NCBI RefSeq assembly: GCF_013140855.1
Contig: NZ_JABBPG010000001.1
Coordinates: 186,001 to 250,000, forward strand
Source of the DNA: Pseudoalteromonas caenipelagi
Lineage (GTDB): Bacteria; Pseudomonadota; Gammaproteobacteria; Enterobacterales; Alteromonadaceae
Length of the DNA: 64,000 nt
Direction of reading: 5' to 3'
This document shows positions 9,001 to 15,540 of the stretch, piece after piece (within the stretch, counting starts at the first letter, position 1; each line of letters begins with the position of its first letter). Both the position numbers and the translations under genes were made by a program. The notes below the pieces were generated by a model. The model made no database searches, had not been told where the DNA came from, and worked only from the letters and a program-made list of their open reading frames with translations.

Positions 9001-11950
9001 CGATGCATTATATGTGTTTGAAAATTATCCAACAGCACCGCTTGATAACGCCGATGAGGTCCCATTTGAAGTCCAAAGTCAGCAATTTGTAGACCATACA
9101 CATTACCCACTGACGTTGGTTATTGGAGATTCAGAGCGGTTAACATTAAGTCTTTGCTATGATTTAAGCCTATTTACCCATAAAGTTGTAGAGCAAAGCC
9201 TAGAAACATTGTGCCATTTATTGCGTCTATTCGTTACGCAACCTGATGTACCTTTATGTAAGCTACCTTTGTTAGCTGATGAGCAGCTGCATCAAAGCAC
9301 ATTAGACACTTTCAATACGACATTGCTGAGCAATGAAATAGTTAGTTTTGAGCAAACCGACAGCTTAGTGCAGCGCTTTGAGCAAATGGTGGCGTTATAC
9401 CCAAATAAACCAGCGCTACAGTTTTATAACTCACACGACTGTATAGAAATGAATTACGCGCAATTGAATGAGCGCGCAGAAAAGCTTGCCAGTTACATCC
9501 ACCAACAGCTTGGGCAATATGCTCAGCAACCCATTATTGCAATTTGTTTAGATAAGCGTTTTGAACTAGTTATCTCGGTTGTAGCTTGCTTGAAGCTTGG
9601 CGCTGCTTACTTGGCTATTTCACCACAATTACCTCATGCTCGTCGCCATTACATGGCTGACAATGCAGGTATCGCCGCATTGATAACAATTGACAGAGAC
9701 TGGCAGGGCAAATTACCGGCAGCCAAGATAATTGATCTAAACACGCTTTCGTCAAATGTTCCTGACTTGCCTATCCCAAATATAGATAGCCGTGGTGACA
9801 ACCTGTGTTACGTGATCTATACATCAGGCACAACGGGTACTCCTAAAGGAGTGATGGTGGAACAAAGTAGTGTTCTCAATTATGTGGCATTTTTGAGTAA
9901 ATGTTACGGCATTACGCACACAGATAATTATTTGCAGTTTGCCAGTTGTAGCTTTGATGTGTTTGCAGAAGAAGTATTTTGCTCGCTACTTAATGGCGCC
10001 ACACTTGTAATGGCAGACACAAATCAATTGTTAACAGCCCGAGGTTTGGCAACAGTTTCTAGCAAATGTTCCCTTACATTAATGAGCTTACCAACGGCAT
10101 ATTGGCACATGTTAGCTAAGGAGCGTGTTGATTTAGGTGCTCAGCTAAGATTGATCACCATAGGGGGGGAGCAGATGCAAACGGGCGCACTGAATGTGTG
10201 GCAGCAACATTACGGTGAATCAATTCGCTTAATTAACGCCTACGGCCCAACGGAAGCGACAATATCAGCAACGCTAAAAGATGTGACGCACTTACACAAC
10301 GAACGATTGTCGATTGGTCTGCCAGTCGCAGGGGCTACACTTGCAATATTTGATAAACATGGACGTGTATTACCTGAGTACATGGTTGGCGAGTTATATA
10401 TATCGGGTGTTTGTTTAGCCAGAGGGTATTTAGCAGATAAAGCAAAAACAGATAGTGTCTTTATTTACGACAAGGCAAACGGTCAAAGGTGGTATAAAAC
10501 CGGCGACAGAGTAAGAATAAACGCCAACGCAGAAGTAGAATATTTAGGCCGTTTAGATGAGCAAGTGAAAGTGCGAGGTTATCGTATAGAGCTTGCAGAG
10601 ATTGAGCGCAATTTGTTACTCAATAAACACATTGCGCAATGTGCAGTGGTGATACGACAAGATAGTAATGGTGCAAATCAATTGGTGGCATTTCTGATAA
10701 GCTGTATCGCCAACATAAGTCTTAGCGATGTTCGCCAAGCTTTGTCTGAGCGATTACCCCAATACATGCTACCGGAACACTTCAAATTACTAGATAGTTT
10801 ACCACTTACAAATAACGGAAAAGTAGATAAAAAGCAGCTCGCAGCTTTAGCACAAAACATTAATAGAAAACAACGACGCTCAGAGAGTGAACATAAAACA
10901 CCGCTACAACGGGCGCTATCAGCTCGATTAGAAGAGCTACTTAATGTAGAGAATATCAACATGCATGAAGATATCTTTATGCTAGGTGCCCACTCTTTAA
11001 TTGCGATGCGTTTGATTGGTGAACTTAGTGATGAACTCGATCTCGATTTACCCATAGAGCTGATATTTGAAAATCGAACAATTGCAACGCTTAGTAATGC
11101 GTTACAAAAGCGAATTAGACGTACATCAGTGGCCTTAGAGGATAAAGCTGTTTTATGTTTACAAACAGGGCAGCAGGGTTACACACCAATTATTTTAATA
11201 GCAGGGGCGGGAGGTCTATTAATGGCATTTCAAAGCTTAGTGCAAGGCCTTGATGAACGTATCCCTGTCTATGGTTTACAGCCAGATAAAATAGTAGATG
11301 AAGACAAGACGATTAATTCTGTAACCTTAACGGCCTCGCATTATTTGTCTGAGTTAGAAAAAGCAGGTGTGTGTAACGCGCACATTATTGGACATTCATT
11401 TGGTAGTTTTATCGGCTATGAAATAGTTAGGCAGGCAGCGCAAAAAGCGGCCCAGTTTGAATTGTCACTAACCGTAATAGATACGCCATTACCTGTGACT
11501 GTACATACGCCAATCAACGATGAACAGTGCAGTCAACTTATGGTGGACAACATCTTAGAGTTCTTCTATATATCATTATCTGACACTCAGCAACAAGACT
11601 ATAGCGCGCTTAAGCCTGAGCAAAGATTACGCTGGATATTTAAAGTTATAAACGCCGCAGGATATCACTTTTCAATTTCACAGCTCAGCAGGTTTGCCAA
11701 AGTGTTTGCTGCGCAGCTGAATGCACCAGTACAGCTTCAGCCTATTGAAGCTACATCCGCCACCGCTGTGATAAAAGCTACTCAGACGAGTCATTTTGAA
11801 GGTCAAGATATTAAACCTGATATGGGGTGGAGCATATTATGTGGCGCTGTAGAGACCTATGAAGTTGAAGGTAATCATTTGAGCATACTGCAAAAATCGC
11901 ATGTAGCGGCGGTTGTGAAGATTTTAGAAAAGAATTACGTTTTGAATTAA
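2..11950 (+). CDS. Nonribosomal peptide synthetase, C-terminal part (C-A-T-C-A-T-E-C-A-T-TE), 5'-truncated
   Basis: Three-module NRPS ending in a thioesterase. Residues counted from the ATG at 47: C1 about 20-450 (HHIISDG near 160), A1 500-1000, T1 with GGHSL at 1041, C2 1100-1530 (HHIASDA near 1235), A2 1560-2055, T2 with GGDSI near 2115, epimerase 2160-2620 (HHLIIDG, EGHGRE), C3 2640-3080 (HHLIMDG), A3 3110-3615, T3 with LGAHSL near 3646, TE 3690-3967 (GHSFG near 3782, GNH near 3942). Specificity codes read by alignment to the GrsA positions are A1 DFWNIGMVHK, the established Thr code; A2 DAWLLGNVVK, one change from a Leu code; A3 DVEMTGAISK, unassigned. The GGDS carrier followed by E predicts D-Leu. 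The frame stays open from 47 back to base 2, encoding IIEYFVTRK-type sequence that resembles the end of a carrier domain. The ATG at 47 is therefore probably internal and earlier modules lie outside the window. The TE could hydrolyse or macrocyclise; which one is not visible. Confidence 0.97.
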   Translation, partial: AQIIEYFVTRKQAQQMNQAYTKEQLKPYPRPAKIPLSYAQEGLWFVEQLQGGEQYYMSAVFKMRGYLKVQLFERAIAQVVQRHEILRTRVVVDQQGVPQQIISPDISVPFVAVNISEGKSHVDLEHAQIKEKLLAEAEQLIEGFKKEPLDLEQGPLLRVLLICLDDEYWLTFNMHHIISDGASLLCLVSELETHYSALLEDKAYEGPPLPIQYADYVLWQRQTLNDAYLNSAVAKLRSKLADLDPILSLPTDRPRPSVQSTSGQIYRQMLDGELAQTLLKQVAQHHVTSFMWVLSCFMLFIGRISQNEQVALGTPVLGRNHPELNNLIGLFANTIVIPASLDDESQFSHWLEKQKHTILEAFEYQAVPFDKLVDALGCKRDLSHHPLVQILFTLEQASDSHFVLPNLTIEEVKPKTNHQCAIKCDLELNVQLSEQGILLNWKFDDALYDLDTIVHWADSFAVLLEHVCVYPDTPCVHIPLLDEQQTLQILKQPQCTQVQWPSDTHLVEIFERQVTRYPEQIALVDENSTLTYQALNYRANQLAHLLIDHGVKAEQLIPVSVTRNVDMVVTLLAILKAGCAYVPIDPDYPADRIEYIIKDVGGDVLICDSTSAAVFDFFGMQVINISEAETSSIHNGNANLRMPISGKNLAYMIYTSGTTGRPKGVQIEHRHVVRLLFTNPNLFDFNEHDVWTLFHSFCFDFSVWEMYGALLFGGRLVVVSKEACKDSEAFAKLLIEQKVTVLNQTPSAFYVLQDNMLKLDRALQAKNRIRYVIFGGEALQPAKLKPWALQFTDSKLINMYGITETTVHVTYKQITHKDIEQGTSNIGKPIPTTSCYVLDKHLQPLPYGAIGELYVGGEGVCRGYWQKEDLNKQRFITNPYSEHASRLYKTGDLARSLCNGELVYVGRIDDQVKVRGYRIELGEIENQLRTHPWLLEVVTLLKQDEALGSSICAFVVLAKEAHFEDLTAQIQHYLRQTLPEFMLPTSITSVASMPLTSNGKVDKKALLALATSTPQPQPFNAPNTEFERQIADCFAQILQLDSVGRDDHFFRLGGHSLLATQAITQLREKAKLNVTLKDLFQRPEVKSLAQIAQHNHHYIGQTSEQLKLTSREHHGDIPLSFAQQRLWSIDQIQQGSLEYHMSAAFELCGQLNIDAFTQSWYSIVERHEVLRTCFVCSKQGQPYQQIKQSYDELVNYVDANELTNEQQERLWLKILRDDRQTPFKLNQDIMLRVTLLKLGVDKHRLLVNMHHIASDAQSLHILVKEFTQFYQSYAFKHALPEGLRTPLSVQYRDYAIWQRDVMNAEKLHEHAQFWLSHLDGAPPLHHLPVDSPRAKQQITKAKLYQLQFSKQLGAAIRAHCQRLDITLFTWLHTAFSLTVARFSNSHDVVIGAPFSGRNHTQLEHMIGFFVNTLPIRTVLTDDISFESLLAQQKDLLEDIHMHKEMPFEQIIERLKLTRDLSHQSVFQLTFSLNPQIESELKLPGIHAEAIDEHALNVKFDIELSCHEDDAQLRFNWVYNSALFDEQTIESLASTFKVLVEQVIEQPATAVSTLPLLTKCQSQQLVIQGRHTDEAYSRTVLDEFIEMASADKERTALIDSDTNQHVSYKWLHQRSNELAQYLIAKGVKHEQCIVVSMPFGSDLIVAMLGILKAGGCYVPVDPNYPQHRINFISEDCSAAFVITRSDHIDKFNVLANVASRIICIDDYYTEQDIINHVHSEHCLPLINSQQLAYVIYTSGTTGNPKGVMIPHCGLMNLCNWHNRSFNVNDHSVASQTANIAFDAAAWEIWPYLCAGSAIITVPKPILNAPDKLAQLFTHYKVTHCFLATPIAEAILADDAFTPQYLTYLLVGGDKLNRIDVSSLPFSIINNYGPTEASVVTTSGVVTLSNKVPDIGEPIDNTYLYILDKNKQPVPAGMIGELYIAGLGLARGYLNLAELTQKRFVMLDTPTGQHVRAYQSGDLVRLNENGKIAYISRLDNQVKLRGYRIELGEIEQVLLSCLELDECVVQLCSLASGVKQLVAFLCFDAALFTKERVVQVVQSHLSAKLPAYMHPSHYIALESLPLTPHGKVDHHALNDLVSTLNPQIRDELQTVDKHHNSETLEGKLLNLYHNVLNTKHLRLDDDFFAFGGDSILSIQIASRSRALGIEISVADVFNYNTVGRLAEHIKGSQIASSSADAVSSHSGPIAPLPIQKWFFEQAFEKPTHWNQALLLSTDKLLGVGHMQLALDSIIELHDALRLTVNSHNELAVQARVHSHEIWQGSDLRESRQWQCDLLQIANKAQQSFEFINKPLFRVCFFKTPQDESHNRLLIVAHHLIIDGVSWRLLLEDFQHACERAVDDQQIVLPKRTASLYQVSQFYLDLAQQQDFLGHWQSLVERGADSVSMLQLRKLTDGETPKATTYKHVCSEQLTDVLVQDANMAYNTSVQVLLLSALQWCAMVHYQTRSQIIMLEGHGREMLNKAVKAERCIGWLTAMYPFHLFSNAASLHEVICTVKEQLAYVTDIASSYGALRYGHQSQDIRQSLHINSQDKIFFNYLGQLDNAINNDALIAGANEEVGALHSDRNHLYYGLQITAAINNGRLSFNFDYDANRLDSADIEKLATHLEESLKAVVAHCSNTQLRQYTPSDFNLLAGVSRLQLDKLIAPYNHQIIADIYPLSMLQKGMWLVSQRNAFSKDVPYLEQVSMVFDGAFDVEAFSYAWQCLLKTHSILRTAFIKATDEPLQVVIESVELPLQIDDSELFLLSGMAEHEYLKTLAELEYSEGIDLTVAPCMRLRLVPLLGNRYGFIWTYHHLIMDGWSQPTLFANLLSYYSARIGGQTVKIKEDKFKDYIAYLQKQNGSAEQAFWQSYLSGVDEPTLLVKHITCDHTLDERKVAQIDIAIDSQLRSQLNQFAKAQGFTLNHILQGVWGYWLSICCDSDYALFGQTISGRPSDLTDVEQRVGLYINTQAVKLDVDINDSALVYLNRVKQNHLQLATYCHSALTQVHDWSNIDNGSELFDALYVFENYPTAPLDNADEVPFEVQSQQFVDHTHYPLTLVIGDSERLTLSLCYDLSLFTHKVVEQSLETLCHLLRLFVTQPDVPLCKLPLLADEQLHQSTLDTFNTTLLSNEIVSFEQTDSLVQRFEQMVALYPNKPALQFYNSHDCIEMNYAQLNERAEKLASYIHQQLGQYAQQPIIAICLDKRFELVISVVACLKLGAAYLAISPQLPHARRHYMADNAGIAALITIDRDWQGKLPAAKIIDLNTLSSNVPDLPIPNIDSRGDNLCYVIYTSGTTGTPKGVMVEQSSVLNYVAFLSKCYGITHTDNYLQFASCSFDVFAEEVFCSLLNGATLVMADTNQLLTARGLATVSSKCSLTLMSLPTAYWHMLAKERVDLGAQLRLITIGGEQMQTGALNVWQQHYGESIRLINAYGPTEATISATLKDVTHLHNERLSIGLPVAGATLAIFDKHGRVLPEYMVGELYISGVCLARGYLADKAKTDSVFIYDKANGQRWYKTGDRVRINANAEVEYLGRLDEQVKVRGYRIELAEIERNLLLNKHIAQCAVVIRQDSNGANQLVAFLISCIANISLSDVRQALSERLPQYMLPEHFKLLDSLPLTNNGKVDKKQLAALAQNINRKQRRSESEHKTPLQRALSARLEELLNVENINMHEDIFMLGAHSLIAMRLIGELSDELDLDLPIELIFENRTIATLSNALQKRIRRTSVALEDKAVLCLQTGQQGYTPIILIAGAGGLLMAFQSLVQGLDERIPVYGLQPDKIVDEDKTINSVTLTASHYLSELEKAGVCNAHIIGHSFGSFIGYEIVRQAAQKAAQFELSLTVIDTPLPVTVHTPINDEQCSQLMVDNILEFFYISLSDTQQQDYSALKPEQRLRWIFKVINAAGYHFSISQLSRFAKVFAAQLNAPVQLQPIEATSATAVIKATQTSHFEGQDIKPDMGWSILCGAVETYEVEGNHLSILQKSHVAAVVKILEKNYVLN

Positions 11951-12009
11951 CAGTTGTAAAATATTTGTTCTACATTGTACACCTTACCTAGCTAAAGGAT
12001 GGGAAAAAA

Positions 12010-12972
12010 ATGGACCAGTTACTGTCAGTAAAGATGGATACAAATTCAGGGGTTATTGATCATCGGATCCACGACCTTTCATCTGAAAAACAAAGTGGAC
12101 TAGCATGGATAAAAAATCACATCGATGAGGTTAACCAGTGGGTAAACCAGGACGGGTTTGCCTTGTTGCGGGGTCTTAATATAGTAAGCAGCAATCAATT
12201 TAGCAGCATACTAGAAACAATATTTGGAGAGCCTTTGAGTCAGTATATGTACCGCTCTTCACCTCGCACCGCATTGAAAAATAACATTTACACCACCACC
12301 GAATATCATTGTGAGCAAGTGATACTTCAGCATAATGAAAATGCTTACTCAAATAAATGGCCAATGAGAATGGGCTTTTTTTGCGTGATCCCCGCAAAAA
12401 GTGGCGGTGACACACCACTTGCGGATAGTCGCGAGGTATACAAAAACATTCCCTTGGAAATACGCGAAAAGTTTGAACGGCTAGGAGTGATGTATGTCCG
12501 AAACTACGGTGATATAGACTTACCTTGGCAAGAGGTATTTCAAACAGATAGTAAGTGTGAAGTGGAAGCCTATTGCGACGCGAATGAAATTGAATATCAA
12601 TGGTATGAAAACCGATTACAAACTCGTCAACGTCGTCCGGCTGTAGCGAAACACCCACAAACAGGTGAAAAGGTTTGGTTCAATCAAGCCCACCTTTTTC
12701 ATGCCTCTAGTATTGACGGGCAAACATCAGATCTGATGCGAACAAGTATTGGCGAAGGTAAGTTACCTCGAAATGCATTTTATGGTGATGGCAGTGTGAT
12801 AGCAGATGAAGACATACACGTTATAAACCAAGTCTACAAAGATCTGACTTTTTCTTACCCTTGGCAAAGAAACGATATTTTGTTGTTAGATAATATGTTG
12901 TTTACCCATGGTCGCCAAGCGTATTCAGGGGTTAGAAAAGTACTTGTCGGCATGGCAAAAATAGTTAGTTGA
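12010..12972 (+). CDS. SyrP/TauD-like Fe(II)/2-oxoglutarate dioxygenase (NRPS tailoring hydroxylase)
   Basis: A 320-residue non-heme iron oxygenase of the TauD/SyrP group. The iron facial triad is visible as His108-x-Glu110 in QHNEN and a distal His300 in FTHGR. Arg309 is in place to bind 2-oxoglutarate. The stretch after HNE (WPMRMGFFC...GGDTPLADSR) is typical of SyrP-like enzymes. SyrP-type proteins hydroxylate amino acids, often on the carrier protein, in NRPS pathways. The gene starts 60 bp after the NRPS stop behind an AAAGGATGGG ribosome site, so it is probably co-transcribed and modifies a residue of the peptide. Which residue is inference: Leu, the A3 residue or one from an upstream module are all possible. 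Family call is firm, substrate unknown. Confidence 0.9.
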   Translation: MDQLLSVKMDTNSGVIDHRIHDLSSEKQSGLAWIKNHIDEVNQWVNQDGFALLRGLNIVSSNQFSSILETIFGEPLSQYMYRSSPRTALKNNIYTTTEYHCEQVILQHNENAYSNKWPMRMGFFCVIPAKSGGDTPLADSREVYKNIPLEIREKFERLGVMYVRNYGDIDLPWQEVFQTDSKCEVEAYCDANEIEYQWYENRLQTRQRRPAVAKHPQTGEKVWFNQAHLFHASSIDGQTSDLMRTSIGEGKLPRNAFYGDGSVIADEDIHVINQVYKDLTFSYPWQRNDILLLDNMLFTHGRQAYSGVRKVLVGMAKIVS

Positions 12973-13069
12973 GTAGTTGTAAAAAAGAGCGCTCATATTC
13001 TCGGGCGATAACGTTTTGTTAGTAGTTGTGTGGTTGGCAAATAATAGACATTTGTTGAGGAAATAAACA

Positions 13070-14437
13070 ATGAAATGGCTTTTGCATTCTCGGTTTAAAA
13101 TTACGATTTTGTGTTTGATAAGCTTAATTTTGGCGTCTTGTTTACAAAAAAAGAGCGTAGCCAAAAATACCACAATTACGGCAAGTCAAATTGAAATGAT
13201 AGCGACGACAGTAAACGACTACTGCGATAAAAACGTATTTTTCGGAACTATCTATATAACTTCTCAAGATAAAGTAGTGTATCAAGCAAATTGTGGTCCA
13301 CAGAATATGCAGTATGGTGTTGAAAACACGATTAAATCTAAGTATCGAATTGGCTCCAATACAAAGGCATTTGCTGCTGCAATTTTAATGCGAATGTTGG
13401 ATGGCAAAGATTTACGACAAGAAACAATTGGCGATCATTTACCTTGGTATCCAAAAAATCAATGCGCTGATGTGTCGTTACATCATTTGCTGACAATGTC
13501 CTCAGGCATTGATAATTACAGTGACAATGAGGAGGTCTACGATAACTATGGATGGCGGCCATTTTTATATGACTCGGCTTTAAACTTGAATGGCCCTGAA
13601 GACTTTAGTAATCGCTTTTGTACATGTACATCGCAAGATGATAAACCATCGTTTACACCGGGCTCTGAATATCAATATAGCAACTGTAACTATTATCTTA
13701 TCGGCAATATTATCGAGCAGTTAGCCGCGGGCCAGCAAGGTGATATTTCGCGGGACTTTTGGTTTGCAAATCTACTTAAAGAACATATTTTAGATCCCCT
13801 AGCTATGAGCGACAGTGGCTCGTTTAGTCCGATAGGTATCTATAGCGATATGACGACAGGCTATATTTACAATCAAAACCAGTACTTACCATTAGCAAAT
13901 GGCCGTCCTCCTGCGGTAGGTGGACCCGCACCTTACGAGGATATACTGGTCAATCCTTACAGTAACCCGCTGGTGTTGTATTCAGCCGGTGATATGTATT
14001 CAACAGTTGAAGATATGCAAAAGTGGGATCAAGGCTTATACACAACCAAGATCTTAAGTGAAGCACAAAAGTTAGCAGCCTTTGCTCCATACTCAAATAC
14101 CAATAGCACTGAGTCTTGTGAATACTATGGGTATGGTTGGTTTGTAACTTATATCGACCCAAATCAATATGGGAAAGTTGCCAATTGCCCGCAAAATCCC
14201 AATGATACAAACCTCAGGCAATATGAGAAGTTTTTACAATACTCGGGAAGCTATCCGTATTCATGGGTAACCAGCTTTAATCGCTTAATTGAGCGCGACC
14301 AAGCGGTAATGGTTTTTAGTAACTATGTAAAAACGGGTACTGAGTCAGATTGTATTTCAAGTGAAATTAGAAACATTATCTTTTACAACGATAAGCACCG
14401 CAGTGTTAGCTGCCAAAGTGTGCTTAATGATGCTTAA
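13070..14437 (+). CDS. Lipoprotein serine hydrolase, beta-lactamase/S12 family
   Basis: A 455-residue serine hydrolase with a lipoprotein signal (hydrophobic 11-21, lipobox LASC, Cys24), so it is exported and lipid-anchored. The class C beta-lactamase/D-peptidase motifs are present: Ser96-x-x-Lys99 (GSNTK), Tyr203-Ser-Asn205, and the family hallmark HLLTMSSGI near residue 143. The gene follows the oxygenase by 97 bp on the same strand. S12-like periplasmic peptidases next to NRPS genes are known in other systems to remove a leader from a prodrug (ClbP, ZmaM) or to inactivate D-residue peptides. Unlike ClbP I see no C-terminal membrane helices, because anchoring is by the N-terminal lipid. A maturation or self-protection role is inference; a general peptidoglycan or ester hydrolase is the alternative. 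Confidence 0.85.
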   Translation: MKWLLHSRFKITILCLISLILASCLQKKSVAKNTTITASQIEMIATTVNDYCDKNVFFGTIYITSQDKVVYQANCGPQNMQYGVENTIKSKYRIGSNTKAFAAAILMRMLDGKDLRQETIGDHLPWYPKNQCADVSLHHLLTMSSGIDNYSDNEEVYDNYGWRPFLYDSALNLNGPEDFSNRFCTCTSQDDKPSFTPGSEYQYSNCNYYLIGNIIEQLAAGQQGDISRDFWFANLLKEHILDPLAMSDSGSFSPIGIYSDMTTGYIYNQNQYLPLANGRPPAVGGPAPYEDILVNPYSNPLVLYSAGDMYSTVEDMQKWDQGLYTTKILSEAQKLAAFAPYSNTNSTESCEYYGYGWFVTYIDPNQYGKVANCPQNPNDTNLRQYEKFLQYSGSYPYSWVTSFNRLIERDQAVMVFSNYVKTGTESDCISSEIRNIIFYNDKHRSVSCQSVLNDA

Positions 14438-14645
14438 GAGAGTCGTCAGTCTTTTCGAAAGGGAAATAGAGCAGTTGTATTTCGTTTTCACTTATCTTTG
14501 TGTTGTACGCAGGATAAAAGAATTACTTTTTAGCTCATGAAGTTAGAAAGTGAAAAAGGGCAAGTTAGCAACTAAGCTTTAATTAGTGTTTGCATAACTT
14601 GATATGTTTAACAACTGTTTAATTCAAAATCATAGAGGAATAAAT

Positions 14646-15197
14646 ATGACAGCGACAAAAACGGCGAAGGATGAAAAGGCGAGTGAGGCTAAGACCGAGC
14701 AAGATGCAAATCATGTTGAGGTTGAAAATCGCGAAGCCGTCGCACAGCTAATTGTCGATAAGTATACAAAGTGGTCGTTTGGTAGTGGTCTTATCCCAAT
14801 ACCGGCGGTTGACTTAGTAGCTTTGACAGGCATTCAAATAAAAATGATTGGTGAAATCGCGAAAGTGTATGGGCAATCATATAGTGAGAATAAGCTGCGC
14901 GGTACTATTTCAGCGGTGATCGGTGGTTCATTTCCACAAACATTAGGCGGGGCAGGCTTAAGCAGCTTTTTGAAGGCCGTTCCAATAATCGGCACTTTAA
15001 GCTCACTAGCGTTTATGCCTGTTGTATCAGCAGCATCTTCGCATGCTGTTGGCACAACGTTTATTCGACACTTTGAGCATGGCGGAACTTTGTTAGACCT
15101 TAATCTTTCGAGTATTAAGGATGACGTTTCTGAGATTGCAGCAAAGTATAGAAAAGACAAAGACAACGCAGATACACAAGTGAACGCTGCTAGCTAG
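14646..15197 (+). CDS. DUF697-like membrane-associated protein
   Basis: I take the ATG at 14646 (183 residues) because AGAGGAA lies just upstream; an in-frame ATG at 14604 has no ribosome site. The N-terminus is charged (Lys/Glu/Asp-rich, about 40 residues). A core follows with WSFGSGLIPIPAVDLVAL, QIKMIGEIAKVYG and two glycine-rich hydrophobic helices (about 85-140). This is the pattern of the DUF697/YcjF-type domain, often linked to membrane GTPases. The C-terminus is again charged. Function is unknown. It lies between the hydrolase and the exporter and is closed by a strong terminator. It may belong to the biosynthetic region only by position. Confidence 0.7.
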   Translation: MTATKTAKDEKASEAKTEQDANHVEVENREAVAQLIVDKYTKWSFGSGLIPIPAVDLVALTGIQIKMIGEIAKVYGQSYSENKLRGTISAVIGGSFPQTLGGAGLSSFLKAVPIIGTLSSLAFMPVVSAASSHAVGTTFIRHFEHGGTLLDLNLSSIKDDVSEIAAKYRKDKDNADTQVNAAS

Positions 15198-15207
15198 TAG
15201 TAACTTG

Positions 15208-15240
15208 ATAAACCAGCAGAAATCTGCTGGTTTATTTGTT
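15208..15240 (+). terminator. Rho-independent terminator after the DUF697-like gene
   Basis: A perfect 13-bp inverted repeat (15208-15220 and 15223-15235) with a 2-base centre, followed by a T-rich stretch. It ends the transcript that includes the DUF697-like gene and separates it from the following small membrane protein and exporter genes. Confidence 0.8.
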
Positions 15241-15266
15241 ATCTAACCAAAAACTAGGAATGTGAT

Positions 15267-15440
15267 ATGTTGGTAATACTATATTTGGCCTTGTGTATTC
15301 TGTCGGGCTACTGGGGTCGCAATACATTTGCAGGACCTGTTGGGTTTTTCTTGATCTCTTTAGTTTTTACACCCTTAGCTGGTTTATTGATTTTGTTTTT
15401 AGCTAAGCGAAGGGAGCCTGTTGCGGAGGAAGAAGAATAA
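15267..15440 (+). CDS. Small two-helix membrane protein (57 aa)
   Basis: A 57-residue ORF beginning MLVILYLALC. It has a hydrophobic segment at 2-15, a GYWGRNTFAG turn, a second long hydrophobic segment at about 23-46, then AKRRE and an acidic tail ending EEEE. Both the amphipathic layout and the positive-inside KRR cluster look like a genuine inner-membrane microprotein. It follows a terminator directly and precedes the ABC exporter by 100 bp on the same strand. No function can be assigned; proximity suggests it could be an accessory of the exporter. Start support is modest (an AGGAA sequence lies upstream). Confidence 0.6.
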   Translation: MLVILYLALCILSGYWGRNTFAGPVGFFLISLVFTPLAGLLILFLAKRREPVAEEEE

Positions 15441-15540
15441 ACTTCTGAGCTTTTATTAATGCTCGCTTAGGTAAACATGGAATTTAAAGCTGCTCACTGT
15501 CACTTTCGTATTTGAGCAAAAAAATAATAAAGAAGCGCAA

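Noticed and set aside
10678-11055. 125-codon minus-strand ORF inside the NRPS
   Set aside because: Lies across the third A and T domains in antisense, with low-complexity Ser-rich sequence.
12200-12658. 152-codon minus-strand ORF inside the oxygenase gene
   Set aside because: It is the shadow of a well-supported gene on the other strand. No ribosome site and no family features.
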